A stretch of DNA of 64,000 nucleotides from Runella slithyformis DSM 19594 (GTDB lineage Bacteria; Bacteroidota; Bacteroidia; Cytophagales; Spirosomataceae): the NCBI RefSeq assembly GCF_000218895.1, contig NC_015703.1:2555001-2619000 (forward strand), given 5' to 3'. Below, piece by piece: positions 17,596-25,934 of this stretch (its first letter is position 1; each line of letters begins with the position of its first letter). The notes under the pieces were generated by a model. That model had not been told where the DNA came from and made no database searches. It saw nothing but the letters and a program-made list of their open reading frames with translations. A program made the translations under genes and the position numbers.

Positions 17596-19197
17596 ATGAA
17601 CAAATTTCAAATTTCATTTTTAGCGGCCGGGCTCATGGCGATGACGTCGTATGGGCAGGATGTATCGGTTCAGTATGCCCAAAGCATCTCGCCCAAAGAC
17701 CTTGAACGACACCTGCGCGTTATTTCTCACGACAGCCTCGAAGGAAGGGATACGGGCTCGCGGGGACAGAAAAAAGCGGCAAAATACGTGGCGGACTTTT
17801 TTCAGTCGGTAGGGTTGCAGCCGATCGTCACCGCAAAAGACGGCTCGAAATCGTATTTTCAACCCTATGGATTGTACCAAAAAAATTGGGGGGAGGTCTA
17901 CCTGGCCACAGAAAAAGAGCAGTATGCCTTTCAACAGGATTTTTACCTGAGCGGATTGCTGAATGTGCTTTCGGAAGAGAAAGTGCCCGTGGTGTTTGCC
18001 GGATACGGAATTGAGTCCGGTAAATACGACGATTATAAAAATCTGGATGTAACGGGCAAAGCCGTGCTGGTATTTGAAGGTGAACCTAAAACCAAAAACG
18101 GAATGTATCTGCTTTCGGGCGATGACAAAGCCTCTAAATGGAGCAATGACGCCATGGCCTGGCAGCGTAAGGCAAGTCTTGCCACCTCCAAAGGAGCCAA
18201 ATATGTACTGATCGTGTCGAATCTGACGGGCGATGATTTTACTAAAGAAGTGACCAAACGCAGTCTTATGAATCAGCGCTTCAACCGCCTTTCAATGAAG
18301 CCCTATACAGAAAAGACCAACGGCAATGCCGCTTTTACGATCTCTCGCGCCATGGCCCTTGATCTCCTGGGAATTAAGGCTAAAAAGATGGCAAAGATCG
18401 AAAAAGAGATCAGCGAAAAAGGCCAAAGTTTGGCCGGAAGTATACCGGAACGGATGGTAAGAGTGAAAGCGGAGCGAAAAGAAGACATTATCATGACCGA
18501 AAATGTACTGGGCTTTCTGGAAGGCACAGACAAAAAAGACGAGGTCATTATGATTACCGCGCACCTGGACCACATCGGTATCTCGGCCGATGGTCAGATC
18601 AACAACGGGGCAGATGATGATGGTTCGGGGACGGTTTCTATTCTTGAACTGGCCGAAGCCTTTGCCAAAGCCAAAGCCGAAGGACACGGTCCGCGCCGCA
18701 GTATCGCTTTTATGACCGTCACGGGGGAGGAAAAAGGGCTTTGGGGCTCCGAATATTATACGTCCAATCCCGTCATTCCGTTGGCCAATACCGTGTGTGA
18801 TCTCAATATTGACATGATCGGCCGCGTAGATAATGCTCATAAATCTAATCCGGAGTATGTATACCTGATCGGATCCGACAAACTTTCGTCAGAACTCCAT
18901 GCCATCAGCGAGGAGGCCAATAAGAAGTCGGTCAATTTTGCCCTGGATTACACCTTTAACAATCCCAGCGATCCCAATCGGTTTTACTACCGCTCCGATC
19001 ACTACAATTTTGCCAAAAACAAAGTGCCGGTGATCTTCTATTTTACGGGCGTTCACGAAGATTATCACCGTCCCGGCGATGATGTAGAAAAGATCATGTT
19101 TGATAAACAATCTAAAATTGTGCAACTGGTCTTTCATACGGCCTGGGAGTTGGCCAATCGTGACGAACGTATTAAGGTCGACAGCAATAAACCCTAA
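17596..19197 (+). CDS. Secreted M28 family zinc aminopeptidase
   Basis: 533 residues from the ATG that opens the signal peptide (MNKFQISFLAAGLMAMTSYG); the in-frame ATG at 17554 would place 14 extra residues before it. A PA-like inserted domain (about 120-260) precedes the catalytic domain. Zinc ligands and acid/base are visible in order: His/Asp in MITAHLDHIG, Asp in NNGADDDGSG, Glu-Glu in TGEEKGLWGSEY, Asp in LNIDMIGR and His in YRSDHYNFAK. M28 enzymes remove N-terminal residues from peptides in the periplasm or outside the cell. The MaoC gene starts 12 bp after its stop. Confidence 0.92.
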   Translation: MNKFQISFLAAGLMAMTSYGQDVSVQYAQSISPKDLERHLRVISHDSLEGRDTGSRGQKKAAKYVADFFQSVGLQPIVTAKDGSKSYFQPYGLYQKNWGEVYLATEKEQYAFQQDFYLSGLLNVLSEEKVPVVFAGYGIESGKYDDYKNLDVTGKAVLVFEGEPKTKNGMYLLSGDDKASKWSNDAMAWQRKASLATSKGAKYVLIVSNLTGDDFTKEVTKRSLMNQRFNRLSMKPYTEKTNGNAAFTISRAMALDLLGIKAKKMAKIEKEISEKGQSLAGSIPERMVRVKAERKEDIIMTENVLGFLEGTDKKDEVIMITAHLDHIGISADGQINNGADDDGSGTVSILELAEAFAKAKAEGHGPRRSIAFMTVTGEEKGLWGSEYYTSNPVIPLANTVCDLNIDMIGRVDNAHKSNPEYVYLIGSDKLSSELHAISEEANKKSVNFALDYTFNNPSDPNRFYYRSDHYNFAKNKVPVIFYFTGVHEDYHRPGDDVEKIMFDKQSKIVQLVFHTAWELANRDERIKVDSNKP

Positions 19198-19209
19198 ACC
19201 TCCTTTTTT

Positions 19210-19662
19210 ATGCTCACATTCGATACGCTTGCCGCTTTTCGTGCCCATGTCGGGCAGTCCCTCGGGACAAGCGAGTGGGTGACCATTACGCAGGATATGG
19301 TCAATGATTTTGCCAAAGCCACCGGCGACGATCAGTGGATCCACGTCAATGCCGAAATGGCTAAACTCTCGCCTTTCAAAACGACCATTGCCCACGGTTT
19401 TCTGACGCTTTCGCTGGCCCCTAAATGTATGTACGGGATGTACCGGGTCAAGTCGGTAAAAATGGGCCTTAACTACGGCACCAACAAGGTTCGGTTTACT
19501 TCGCCGGTACCTACCGGAAGCAGGGTACGGATGCACGCTGTGCTCAAAGAAGTGGAAGATCAGGCCAATGGCATCAAATCGGTGGTTGAGGCCGTATTTG
19601 AACTGGAAGGCAGCGCCAAACCTGCCTGCGTGGCGGAGTTGATCACGCTGATGTTTGAATGA
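19210..19662 (+). CDS. MaoC-like (R)-enoyl-CoA hydratase
   Basis: 150 residues, single hot-dog domain. The hydratase-2 signature is visible: DFAKATGDDQWIHVN followed by FKTTIAHGFLTLSL, supplying the catalytic Asp and His. The family hydrates trans-2-enoyl-CoA to (R)-3-hydroxyacyl-CoA. Immediate neighbours are a FabG-type reductase and an acyl-CoA dehydrogenase on the same strand, so together they would interconvert acyl-, enoyl-, hydroxyacyl- and ketoacyl-CoA. The start lies 12 bp after the M28 stop, suggesting read-through from upstream. Confidence 0.9.
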   Translation: MLTFDTLAAFRAHVGQSLGTSEWVTITQDMVNDFAKATGDDQWIHVNAEMAKLSPFKTTIAHGFLTLSLAPKCMYGMYRVKSVKMGLNYGTNKVRFTSPVPTGSRVRMHAVLKEVEDQANGIKSVVEAVFELEGSAKPACVAELITLMFE

Positions 19663-19666
19663 AAAT

Positions 19667-19737
19667 CAGAGACCGGAAGACGGAGTATGGAGAACGTATT
19701 TATGACCATGCTTCGTTTTCCGTATTCCCGGTCTCTG
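19667..19737. repeat. Inverted repeat between maoC and fabG
   Basis: Perfect 10-bp arms CAGAGACCGG (19667-19676) and CCGGTCTCTG (19728-19737), with further partial pairing inward (ACGGAGTAT against ATTCCGTA-like sequence), form an irregular hairpin of about 70 nt. No T-run follows, so it is not a standard terminator; it may be an attenuating or mRNA-stabilising structure, or a small dispersed palindrome. Confidence 0.5.
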
Positions 19738-19771
19738 TGTTCCGAACCCTTTAAAATCAACCTAAAAACGA

Positions 19772-20512
19772 ATGAAAATGCGTTTAGCAAACAAAGTTGC
19801 CATCATTACCGGCGGGGCACGCGGAATCGGCAAAGCCACCGCCGAAATCTTCACCCGCGAAGGGGCCAAAGTCATCATCTGGGATATGCTCGACGTGGGA
19901 GAACAAACTGCGCAGGAATTGAAAGATAAAGGCTTTTCTGCCGAGTTTGTCAAAATCAGCGTGACAGACGTGCCTGCCGTAGAAGCGGCGGCCCGCGATG
20001 TTTTTGAACGCTACGGTCACATTGATATTTTGGTGAATAATGCCGGCATCACGCGCGATAAATCACTGCTTAAAATGTCGTATCAGGAATGGGCGCAGGT
20101 GATCGATATCAATCTCAACGGCGTGTTCAACTGTACCAAAACCATTGTGCCGTACATGGTTGAAAACAAATACGGTCGCATCATCTGTACCTCTTCGGTG
20201 GTGGGACAAACGGGTAATTTCGGTCAAACCAACTACGTGGCCACCAAAGCGGCCATCATCGGGATGGTGAAAACCTGGGCCAAAGAATTGGGAAAATACA
20301 ACATTACGGCCAATGCCGTAGCGCCGGGGTTCATCAAAACCGAGATGACCGACCTGATTCCCGAAGAAGTACGCAACCAGACCGTGGCCGGCATTCCGGT
20401 CAAACGCATGGGGCTTCCCGAAGACATTGCCAATGCTTATCTCTACCTGGCGTCGGAAGAGGCAGGTTACGTCAACGGACATACGTTGAGCGTGAATGGA
20501 GGAGTCGCCTAA
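19772..20512 (+). CDS. fabG: FabG-type 3-oxoacyl reductase (SDR)
   Basis: 246 residues; a second in-frame ATG two codons on (MRLANKVAIITGG) is the alternative start. The NADP loop TGGARGIGKA, NNAGITRD, the catalytic Ser of CTSSVVGQTGNFGQ and YVATK are all present, and the C terminus YVNGHTLSVNGGVA is the FabG form. It reduces 3-oxoacyl-ACP or acetoacetyl-CoA with NADPH. Position between a MaoC hydratase and an acyl-CoA dehydrogenase makes a CoA-linked role, rather than the housekeeping fatty-acid synthesis role, quite possible (inference). Confidence 0.88.
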   Translation: MKMRLANKVAIITGGARGIGKATAEIFTREGAKVIIWDMLDVGEQTAQELKDKGFSAEFVKISVTDVPAVEAAARDVFERYGHIDILVNNAGITRDKSLLKMSYQEWAQVIDINLNGVFNCTKTIVPYMVENKYGRIICTSSVVGQTGNFGQTNYVATKAAIIGMVKTWAKELGKYNITANAVAPGFIKTEMTDLIPEEVRNQTVAGIPVKRMGLPEDIANAYLYLASEEAGYVNGHTLSVNGGVA

Positions 20513-20526
20513 AAAAATAAGTATGC

Positions 20527-20557
20527 TTGCATACCTTTTTTGAAAAATGTAACTTTG
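20527..20557 (+). promoter_or_regulatory. Promoter of the acyl-CoA dehydrogenase gene with overlapping palindrome
   Basis: TTG at 20527-20529 and TAACTTTG at 20550-20557 are separated by 20 nt, matching the Bacteroidota -33/-7 consensus well; the predicted start of transcription is about 20563. The 14-bp perfect palindrome GTATGCTTGCATAC (20521-20534) covers the -33 element, as a repressor operator would. Confidence 0.65.
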
Positions 20558-20588
20558 GGCAAAAGTCAGAAAACAACTATACTTCATC

Positions 20589-21758
20589 ATGGCACTGAAC
20601 GAATCAATTTTGGAAGGTTTGAACTTCAATCTGTCGGAAGAACATTTGGCGGTCAAAGAAGCCGCGCGTGATTTTGCCCAAAACGAACTCCTGCCCGGTA
20701 TTCTGGAGCGCGACAATGAGCAGAAATTTGACCCCAAACTCCTCAAACGCATGGGTGAGCTCGGCTTTATGGGCATGATGGTTGCTCCTGAATACGGCGG
20801 CGGCGGCATGGATACCGTATCGTACGTGCTGGCCATGGAAGAGCTCTCCAAAGTAGACGCCTCGGCTTCGGTGATGGTTTCGGTCAATAATTCGTTGGTG
20901 TGCTACGGGTTGGAAGCTTTTGGCACCGAAGAACAAAAACGCAAATACCTGACTCCGCTGGCTTCCGGCGAAATGGTCGGGGCTTTTTGCCTTTCTGAGC
21001 CCGAAGCAGGTTCAGATGCTACCTCACAACACACCACGGCCGAAGAAAAAGAAGACCATTATTTGGTCAACGGGACCAAAAACTGGATCACCAACGGCGG
21101 TATTTCATCGGTCTGTTTGGTCATTGCCCAAACCCATCCCGAACTGAAACACAAAGGCATCAATTGCCTCATTGTTGAAAAAGGATGGGATGGATTTGTG
21201 GTGGGGAAAAAGGAAGATAAAATGGGTATCCGTGCCTCCGATACGCATTCGCTGATGTTTACCGACGTAAAGGTTCCCAAAGAAAACCGCATCGGTGCCG
21301 ATGGGTTTGGATTTAAATTTGCGATGAGTACCCTCAATGGCGGTCGCATCGGCATTGCCGCTCAGGCATTGGGCATTGCGGCGGGGGCGTTTGAGCTTTC
21401 GTTGAAGTATTCGAAAGAACGAAGAGCCTTTGGAAAGCCCATTTTTGAGCATCAGGCCATTCAGTTCAAACTGGCCGAAATGGCGACCAAAATAGAAGCG
21501 GCGCGCTTATTAGTCTATAAAGCCGCCCGGCTTAAGGACGAACACAAAGACTACGTAGAAGCCGCCGCCATGGCCAAGCTTTTTGCTTCTGATGTGGCTA
21601 TGTGGGCCACCACCGAAGCGGTGCAGATTCACGGGGGCTATGGGTATGTGAAAGAATACCACGTAGAGCGCATGATGCGCGACGCCAAGATCACGCAGAT
21701 TTACGAAGGTACCTCAGAGATTCAAAAATTGGTCATTGCGCGGGAGCTTTTGAAATAA
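20589..21758 (+). CDS. Acyl-CoA dehydrogenase, short/medium chain
   Basis: 389 residues, usual length. The FAD-binding signatures AFCLSEPEAGSDATSQ and YLVNGTKNWITNGG are intact, and the catalytic base is E373 in QIYEGTSEIQKL, the position used by short-chain (butyryl-CoA type) enzymes. It oxidises acyl-CoA to trans-2-enoyl-CoA, passing electrons to electron-transfer flavoprotein. A well-formed promoter and a palindrome lie directly upstream (20521-20557), so it can be expressed independently of the fabG gene that ends 76 bp before it. Confidence 0.95.
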   Translation: MALNESILEGLNFNLSEEHLAVKEAARDFAQNELLPGILERDNEQKFDPKLLKRMGELGFMGMMVAPEYGGGGMDTVSYVLAMEELSKVDASASVMVSVNNSLVCYGLEAFGTEEQKRKYLTPLASGEMVGAFCLSEPEAGSDATSQHTTAEEKEDHYLVNGTKNWITNGGISSVCLVIAQTHPELKHKGINCLIVEKGWDGFVVGKKEDKMGIRASDTHSLMFTDVKVPKENRIGADGFGFKFAMSTLNGGRIGIAAQALGIAAGAFELSLKYSKERRAFGKPIFEHQAIQFKLAEMATKIEAARLLVYKAARLKDEHKDYVEAAAMAKLFASDVAMWATTEAVQIHGGYGYVKEYHVERMMRDAKITQIYEGTSEIQKLVIARELLK

Positions 21759-21799
21759 AAGGCTACCGGCAATGACCAAGCAGGAATCAGGTGACGCAT

Positions 21800-22153
21800 T
21801 CAGTAGCGGGCTAGGTAAATCGTCAAATTGCCTTTCACCTTTTTGTTTCCTTTGTATCTGAATTCTAACTTAGGGTCATAAAAATCAACTTTTGTGACTT
21901 TTTCTAAGCTATCCGGCCACAGCGTGATGGTTTGATCGGGGCCGTTATCGGAGCCATAACTTAACACCACCTCGACAGGCTCAGAGATGTTGCCTTTACC
22001 ACTCACTTTTGCCCAAATAGGCATTATCCCCCAATCAAACACTATCGAGGTGTCTTTGTCTAAGTGTTTTATCTTGATTTCTTCGACACGTTTGTAGCGC
22101 TTACAGGCTAAAGATAGACTTGCCATCATCAGGTATAAAAATAAGCGTTGCAT
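21800..22153 (-). CDS. Small hypothetical lipoprotein
   Basis: 117 residues. The N terminus MQRLFLYLMMASLSLACK is a lipoprotein signal with lipobox LSLAC, so the mature form of about 100 residues is lipid-anchored. The rest is beta-rich and basic, with KVDFYDPKLEFRYKGNKKVK and a final strand NLTIYLARY. No known domain is recognised. It is convergent with the acyl-CoA dehydrogenase gene (41 bp between stops) and has no same-strand partner nearby. Confidence 0.65.
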   Translation of the reverse strand: MQRLFLYLMMASLSLACKRYKRVEEIKIKHLDKDTSIVFDWGIMPIWAKVSGKGNISEPVEVVLSYGSDNGPDQTITLWPDSLEKVTKVDFYDPKLEFRYKGNKKVKGNLTIYLARY

Positions 22154-22289
22154 AAATGAGAGATTTTGTGAACAGGTTTTGAAGCAAAATACTGCTTTCT
22201 ACGTTTTAAAATTAATCCTCCGATAATTAAAGATGCTCTAAATCGTGAGGCAGACCGTTTGAAAAGCCCTTTTAGCTCTGTTTTTTGTT

Positions 22290-22568
22290 TTAATCACACA
22301 TTGGACGACGGTGGTAACCTGTCCAAAGGTTGCTCACAATCCATACAGTTAAATTCCAAAATGAATGTCCCTGTTTTATAGTAGGATGAGGCTGAAAGTT
22401 TAAGGCACCGCTGTTTTTTGAGAACCGGCGTTGCGTCCAAATAGTGATATAATATACCGGAAGGGCGGTTCGGTCCAAATCGGTGTATTGGATTAAGTAA
22501 AGATCGGGTACAAAGAGTAAACGGCTTCCCCGGTCGATGAAATTTTGATTAAAATATTTTTCTTTCAA
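22290..22568 (-). CDS. Possible small hypothetical protein or gene remnant
   Basis: An open frame of 92 codons with only a TTG as start. Composition is protein-like (LIQYTDLDRTALPVYYITIW, then WNLTVWIVSNLW) with varied third positions, and it fills part of an otherwise empty 658-bp gap. No signal, domain or RBS supports it, and it may be a decayed fragment or chance. Confidence 0.25.
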   Translation of the reverse strand: MKEKYFNQNFIDRGSRLLFVPDLYLIQYTDLDRTALPVYYITIWTQRRFSKNSGALNFQPHPTIKQGHSFWNLTVWIVSNLWTGYHRRPMCD

Positions 22569-22651
22569 AAAAAGTACCTCTGAAATCCAAAAATATTCAA
22601 TAGCCTTATCAGGGCAAAATGCCCAAATAATCCAATTTTTGCTATTTTTTC

Positions 22652-22696
22652 AAAAAAAAGTGTGCGTTTTCTTGCGGGATTCGTGCACTTTTTTTT
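22652..22696. terminator. Bidirectional terminator-like hairpin
   Basis: Arms 22652-22662 and 22686-22696 (eight A plus GTG against CAC plus eight T) around a 23-nt loop, with T-rich sequence on both sides. It sits just upstream of the AraC promoter and would insulate it from the 22.2-22.6 kb region. Confidence 0.45.
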
Positions 22697-22717
22697 ATAT
22701 TGAAAAAAATTCCACAC

Positions 22718-22753
22718 TTGTATTAGTTTTGTACAATTATTAGTTTTGTACAA
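22718..22753 (+). promoter_or_regulatory. AraC-gene promoter with duplicated -7 region
   Basis: TTG (22718-22720), 20 nt, then TAGTTTTG (22741-22748) match the Bacteroidota promoter. The 16-mer TATTAGTTTTGTACAA occurs twice in tandem, at 22721-22736 and 22738-22753 (17-bp period), each copy carrying a TAnnTTTG. The predicted transcript starts near 22754, giving a leader of about 58 nt. Confidence 0.6.
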
Positions 22754-22811
22754 ATTTTACAGAAAACCCGTTTTTCGCCGGCATACAACCAACGCACTTA
22801 ACCATTACCCA

Positions 22812-23738
22812 ATGGAAGATTATAATAAAATCATCGAATCGCTCGGAGTGAAGTTTATCAAAGCTCGCCACATCCGAATGCTGCAAACCATCACAATCAA
22901 AAACTTTTACGACGTCGAAAATTCGTTGATGATCCTCTATGATGGAGAGGTGCTGTTTGCCAACGAAAAAATTGAGGTCGGCGACATGTTGTTTATTCCC
23001 GGAGGAAAACACGCAACCGTTACGTACAGCAGCGGCGACAGCGTGCAGCCCAAAGTGGTCAGCAACGAAGAGTTTCTGACGCGCCGGGAGTTATACTTCG
23101 ACAGCTTGCGCGATGCCACGCAGGTGGGAAAGATTCCGCACTCGTTTGGGTTGGTGGCGTTTGATGCCAAAGTGTTTGATTCGGTCAACTTCTTTACGTC
23201 GTTGGACATTCCTCCCTTTATCATCAAGAATAATTCGTACCTCGGCCGCCTGATCGGGGAGATCCTGCAGGAAGATTTTAACGAAACCCCGGGGCGCGGA
23301 CGGATCATCAAGATCAAGACCGAAGAGCTGGCGATTGAGGTCATTCGGTATATTTTGAAAAACAAGCTGTTTGTGGAGCAATTGGTCACCAACAGTACTT
23401 ATTTCAAAGACCCGCGTTTGATCGATATTTTTGCTTACATCAAAGATAATTTGGGCGGTGACCTCTCTAATAAGGTGCTGGCCAACGTAGCCAACGTTTC
23501 GGAAGATTACGTGGGGCAGTATTTTAAAATGCTGACCGGAATTAACCCACAGGACTATATTGAATACCAGCGCATGGAAGAAGCCGTGACGCTGCTGCGT
23601 ACGTCGAAGAAAAGCATCCGGGCCATCGGAGCTGAAGTAGGTTACAAAGACACCGCCTACTTCTGTCGACGTTTTAAAATGATGTTTGGCATTCCGGCCG
23701 GCAAGATGCGCCGCCGCGAATCACTGATGAACGTTTAA
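22812..23738 (+). CDS. AraC family transcriptional regulator
   Basis: 308 residues from ATG at 22812; the reading extends upstream only through the promoter itself. The N-terminal half (1-190) is a cupin-like sensing region (VEVGDMLFIPGGKHATVTY-like stretch) with no recognised ligand. The C-terminal 100 residues are the double helix-turn-helix of the AraC/XylS family: helix 1 in LANVANVSEDYVGQYFKMLT, helix 2 in IRAIGAEVGYKDTAYFCRRF and the family tail FGIPAGKMRRR. Standing alone, it may autoregulate from its duplicated promoter repeat; targets cannot be named. Confidence 0.9.
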   Translation: MEDYNKIIESLGVKFIKARHIRMLQTITIKNFYDVENSLMILYDGEVLFANEKIEVGDMLFIPGGKHATVTYSSGDSVQPKVVSNEEFLTRRELYFDSLRDATQVGKIPHSFGLVAFDAKVFDSVNFFTSLDIPPFIIKNNSYLGRLIGEILQEDFNETPGRGRIIKIKTEELAIEVIRYILKNKLFVEQLVTNSTYFKDPRLIDIFAYIKDNLGGDLSNKVLANVANVSEDYVGQYFKMLTGINPQDYIEYQRMEEAVTLLRTSKKSIRAIGAEVGYKDTAYFCRRFKMMFGIPAGKMRRRESLMNV

Positions 23739-23759
23739 AGGTGAAAAATAGATTGATTC

Positions 23760-23796
23760 ATAAAGCAGCTCATTCAACGGGCTGCTTTATTTTTTT
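23760..23796 (+). terminator. Rho-independent terminator of the AraC gene
   Basis: Perfect 10-bp stem ATAAAGCAGC (23760-23769) / GCTGCTTTAT (23781-23790) with an 11-nt loop and a T-run to 23796, 22 bp after the araC-type stop codon. Confidence 0.9.
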
Positions 23797-23843
23797 ATGT
23801 CAACGGTTCCGGTGATGATACGCTGCATATATGAGTTTTCCCT

Positions 23844-23851
23844 TAAATTTG
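23844..23851 (+). promoter_or_regulatory. Candidate -7 element for the secreted protein gene
   Basis: TAAATTTG fits TAnnTTTG exactly, 25 bp before the start codon. The expected -33 position reads CGC, so the match is half. Confidence 0.35.
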
Positions 23852-23876
23852 CTTCTCAAACATAAACTTTTCTCTC

Positions 23877-24575
23877 ATGAAGAAGCTGACTTCCTTTCTG
23901 CTGACCCTCGGTATCTGTGTAGGATTGCGGTTTGATGCCTTCTGTCAACTTCAGGGAGCCTGGAAACAGACGCTGCCCGAAGGAATTACCGCCGTGATGA
24001 TCTGTTCGGATAGCTATCTGATGATTTCCCGTTATAAAGAAAAAGAATTTGTAATGACCGAAGGCGGCACGTACCGAATTGAAAACAACGTACTGAATTA
24101 TCATTCTGAATTTAACAGCAGTGATACCTCAAAAGTCGGGCGGGATTTGACCTTAAAAACAAAAGGCAATCCTACAAAACGCTCGATAGAGCAGTGGGGC
24201 GACTGGCAACGGCTGGATGAAGGCAAAACCCCCGCCGCGGCCGTATACCGCATTACGGGGCGGATGGGCAATGACAATCAGATCACACCCATGCAGCGCG
24301 GCGCGAGAAAAACCCTTAAAATGCTGACCGATACCCGTTTTCAGTGGGTGGCCATCAATCCCGAAACCAAGCAGTTTTCCGGTACGGGCGGCGGAACGTA
24401 CACGATCAAAGACGGAAAATATACCGAAACCATTGATTTTTTCAGCCGGGACAATAACCGGGTCGGTGCTGCATTGAGTTTTGATTATGAACTGAAAGAC
24501 GGCAAAGACTGGCACCACAGCGGCCTGAGCAGCGCCGGAGCCAAAATCTATGAAGTGTGGAGTAAAGAAAAGTGA
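23877..24575 (+). CDS. Hypothetical secreted protein with internal repeat
   Basis: 232 residues with a signal peptide (MKKLTSFLLTLGICVGLRFD, cleavage near DAFCQ). Two related segments are visible: GGTYRIENNVLNYHSEF near residue 62 and GGTYTIKDGKYTETIDFF near residue 170, each following an acidic or glycine turn, and both preceded by a strand containing a WK or QW pair (GAWKQTLPE, FQWVAINPE). The protein is therefore two copies of a lipocalin-like beta unit. It matches a widespread Bacteroidota family usually named only membrane or secreted protein. murF begins 56 bp downstream on the same strand. Confidence 0.75.
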   Translation: MKKLTSFLLTLGICVGLRFDAFCQLQGAWKQTLPEGITAVMICSDSYLMISRYKEKEFVMTEGGTYRIENNVLNYHSEFNSSDTSKVGRDLTLKTKGNPTKRSIEQWGDWQRLDEGKTPAAAVYRITGRMGNDNQITPMQRGARKTLKMLTDTRFQWVAINPETKQFSGTGGGTYTIKDGKYTETIDFFSRDNNRVGAALSFDYELKDGKDWHHSGLSSAGAKIYEVWSKEK

Positions 24576-24631
24576 AGCGGTTCCTCAAACAACACCCTTT
24601 AGTTACAAGAAAATAACCTGACCTTTTGAAA

Positions 24632-25924
24632 ATGCAAGGAATAACGATCCCTGAACTTTACGATTTGTTTCTCACCTGTACGGGTGTTTCGACCGACACC
24701 CGTCAAATCACGGAAGGATGTTTGTTCGTGGCACTTCGCGGCGATAAGTTTGATGGTAATCTATACGCCAAAGACGCGCTGGAAAAGGGAGCAAAGTACG
24801 CGATTGTGGATAACTCCGACGTAGCGGTGGATAACCGATACCTGTGGGTGGAAAACAGCCTCGAATCCTTGCAGCAATTAGCCGCCTATCACCGAAAGCA
24901 GTTGAATATCCCCGTTATTGGCCTTACCGGTTCCAACGGAAAAACCACGACCAAAGAGTTGATTGCGGCTGTATTGTCCAAAAAATTCAAAACGTATGCC
25001 ACTAAAGGTAATCTGAATAATCACATCGGGGTTCCGCTTACACTATTGGCAATAGATGATACCTACGAAATAGCCGTGGTGGAAATGGGGGCCAATCACC
25101 AAAAGGAAATTGCGTTGCTCAGCGGTATTTCTGAGCCAACGCATGGGTTAATTACGAACGTGGGGAAAGCTCATCTGGAGGGTTTTGGCGGCATCGAAGG
25201 CGTCAGGATTGGTAAAGGAGAACTCTACGATTGGCTGGCCCACTCCGGAGGAACGGTATTTATCAACGGTTCCGATACCGCCTTGGTGGAAATGGCCGAT
25301 CGGCGCACTTTTGCCGAAGAAGTTACCTATTTGGCAGGAGATGACGCTCCGGTACTGCTGGAAGACTCGCCGTTGGTAGTGTATCGGGACGCCGAAGGCA
25401 ACCAAATAAATACCTGCCTGACGGGAAAGTATAACTTTGAAAACATCGCGGTGGCGCTCGCCATCGGTCGGTATTTTGGCGTTTCCAATGCACTGGCCAA
25501 TCAAGCCGTTGCCGAGTACAATCCCACCAATAACCGTTCTCAAATCATTCAAAAAGGCACCAATACCGTCATCATGGATGCCTATAACGCCAATCCGTCG
25601 TCGATGTCGGCGGCGATTGAAAACTTCGGGCGACTGAAAGCGAAGCGAAAGATGGTCATTTTGGGCGATATGCTCGAACTCGGCGATGACTCACCCGAAG
25701 AACATTTGCTGATAGGAAAATTGATCGCCCAGCAACATTTTGACGTGGTCATTCTGGCGGGAAAACTCATGCAGGAGGCTCTGCCGGCGTTGCCTCAAGC
25801 CTATTATTTTCCGGATAAGTTTTCATTGCATAATTGGATCGTAGACCACCCGCAGCAAAATACGCATGTCCTCATCAAAGGCTCACGGGGCATGGGGCTC
25901 GAAACGGTGGTGCCGTATCTCTGA
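24632..25924 (+). CDS. murF: UDP-N-acetylmuramoyl-tripeptide--D-alanyl-D-alanine ligase
   Basis: 430 residues from ATG at 24632 (a TTG two codons earlier is unlikely). The N-terminal UDP-binding domain carries VSTDTRQITEGCLFVALRG; the ATPase P-loop is GLTGSNGKTTTKELI; the NNHIGVPLTLL and EMGANHQKEI motifs complete the Mur ligase centre, and DAYNANPSSM is the MurF-specific segment before the C-terminal domain. It adds D-Ala-D-Ala to the murein precursor in the cytoplasm. It is separate from any division/cell-wall cluster here, which is common in this phylum. Its stop is 10 bp from the convergent DUF2264 stop. Confidence 0.95.
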   Translation: MQGITIPELYDLFLTCTGVSTDTRQITEGCLFVALRGDKFDGNLYAKDALEKGAKYAIVDNSDVAVDNRYLWVENSLESLQQLAAYHRKQLNIPVIGLTGSNGKTTTKELIAAVLSKKFKTYATKGNLNNHIGVPLTLLAIDDTYEIAVVEMGANHQKEIALLSGISEPTHGLITNVGKAHLEGFGGIEGVRIGKGELYDWLAHSGGTVFINGSDTALVEMADRRTFAEEVTYLAGDDAPVLLEDSPLVVYRDAEGNQINTCLTGKYNFENIAVALAIGRYFGVSNALANQAVAEYNPTNNRSQIIQKGTNTVIMDAYNANPSSMSAAIENFGRLKAKRKMVILGDMLELGDDSPEEHLLIGKLIAQQHFDVVILAGKLMQEALPALPQAYYFPDKFSLHNWIVDHPQQNTHVLIKGSRGMGLETVVPYL

Positions 25925-25934
25925 TGTTCGGCCT

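Noticed and set aside
20063-20887. Open frame of about 270 codons on the minus strand across fabG and the acyl-CoA dehydrogenase start
   Set aside because: It is antisense to two genes with full motifs and crosses their promoter; composition is Ser/Arg-rich as expected of a shadow.
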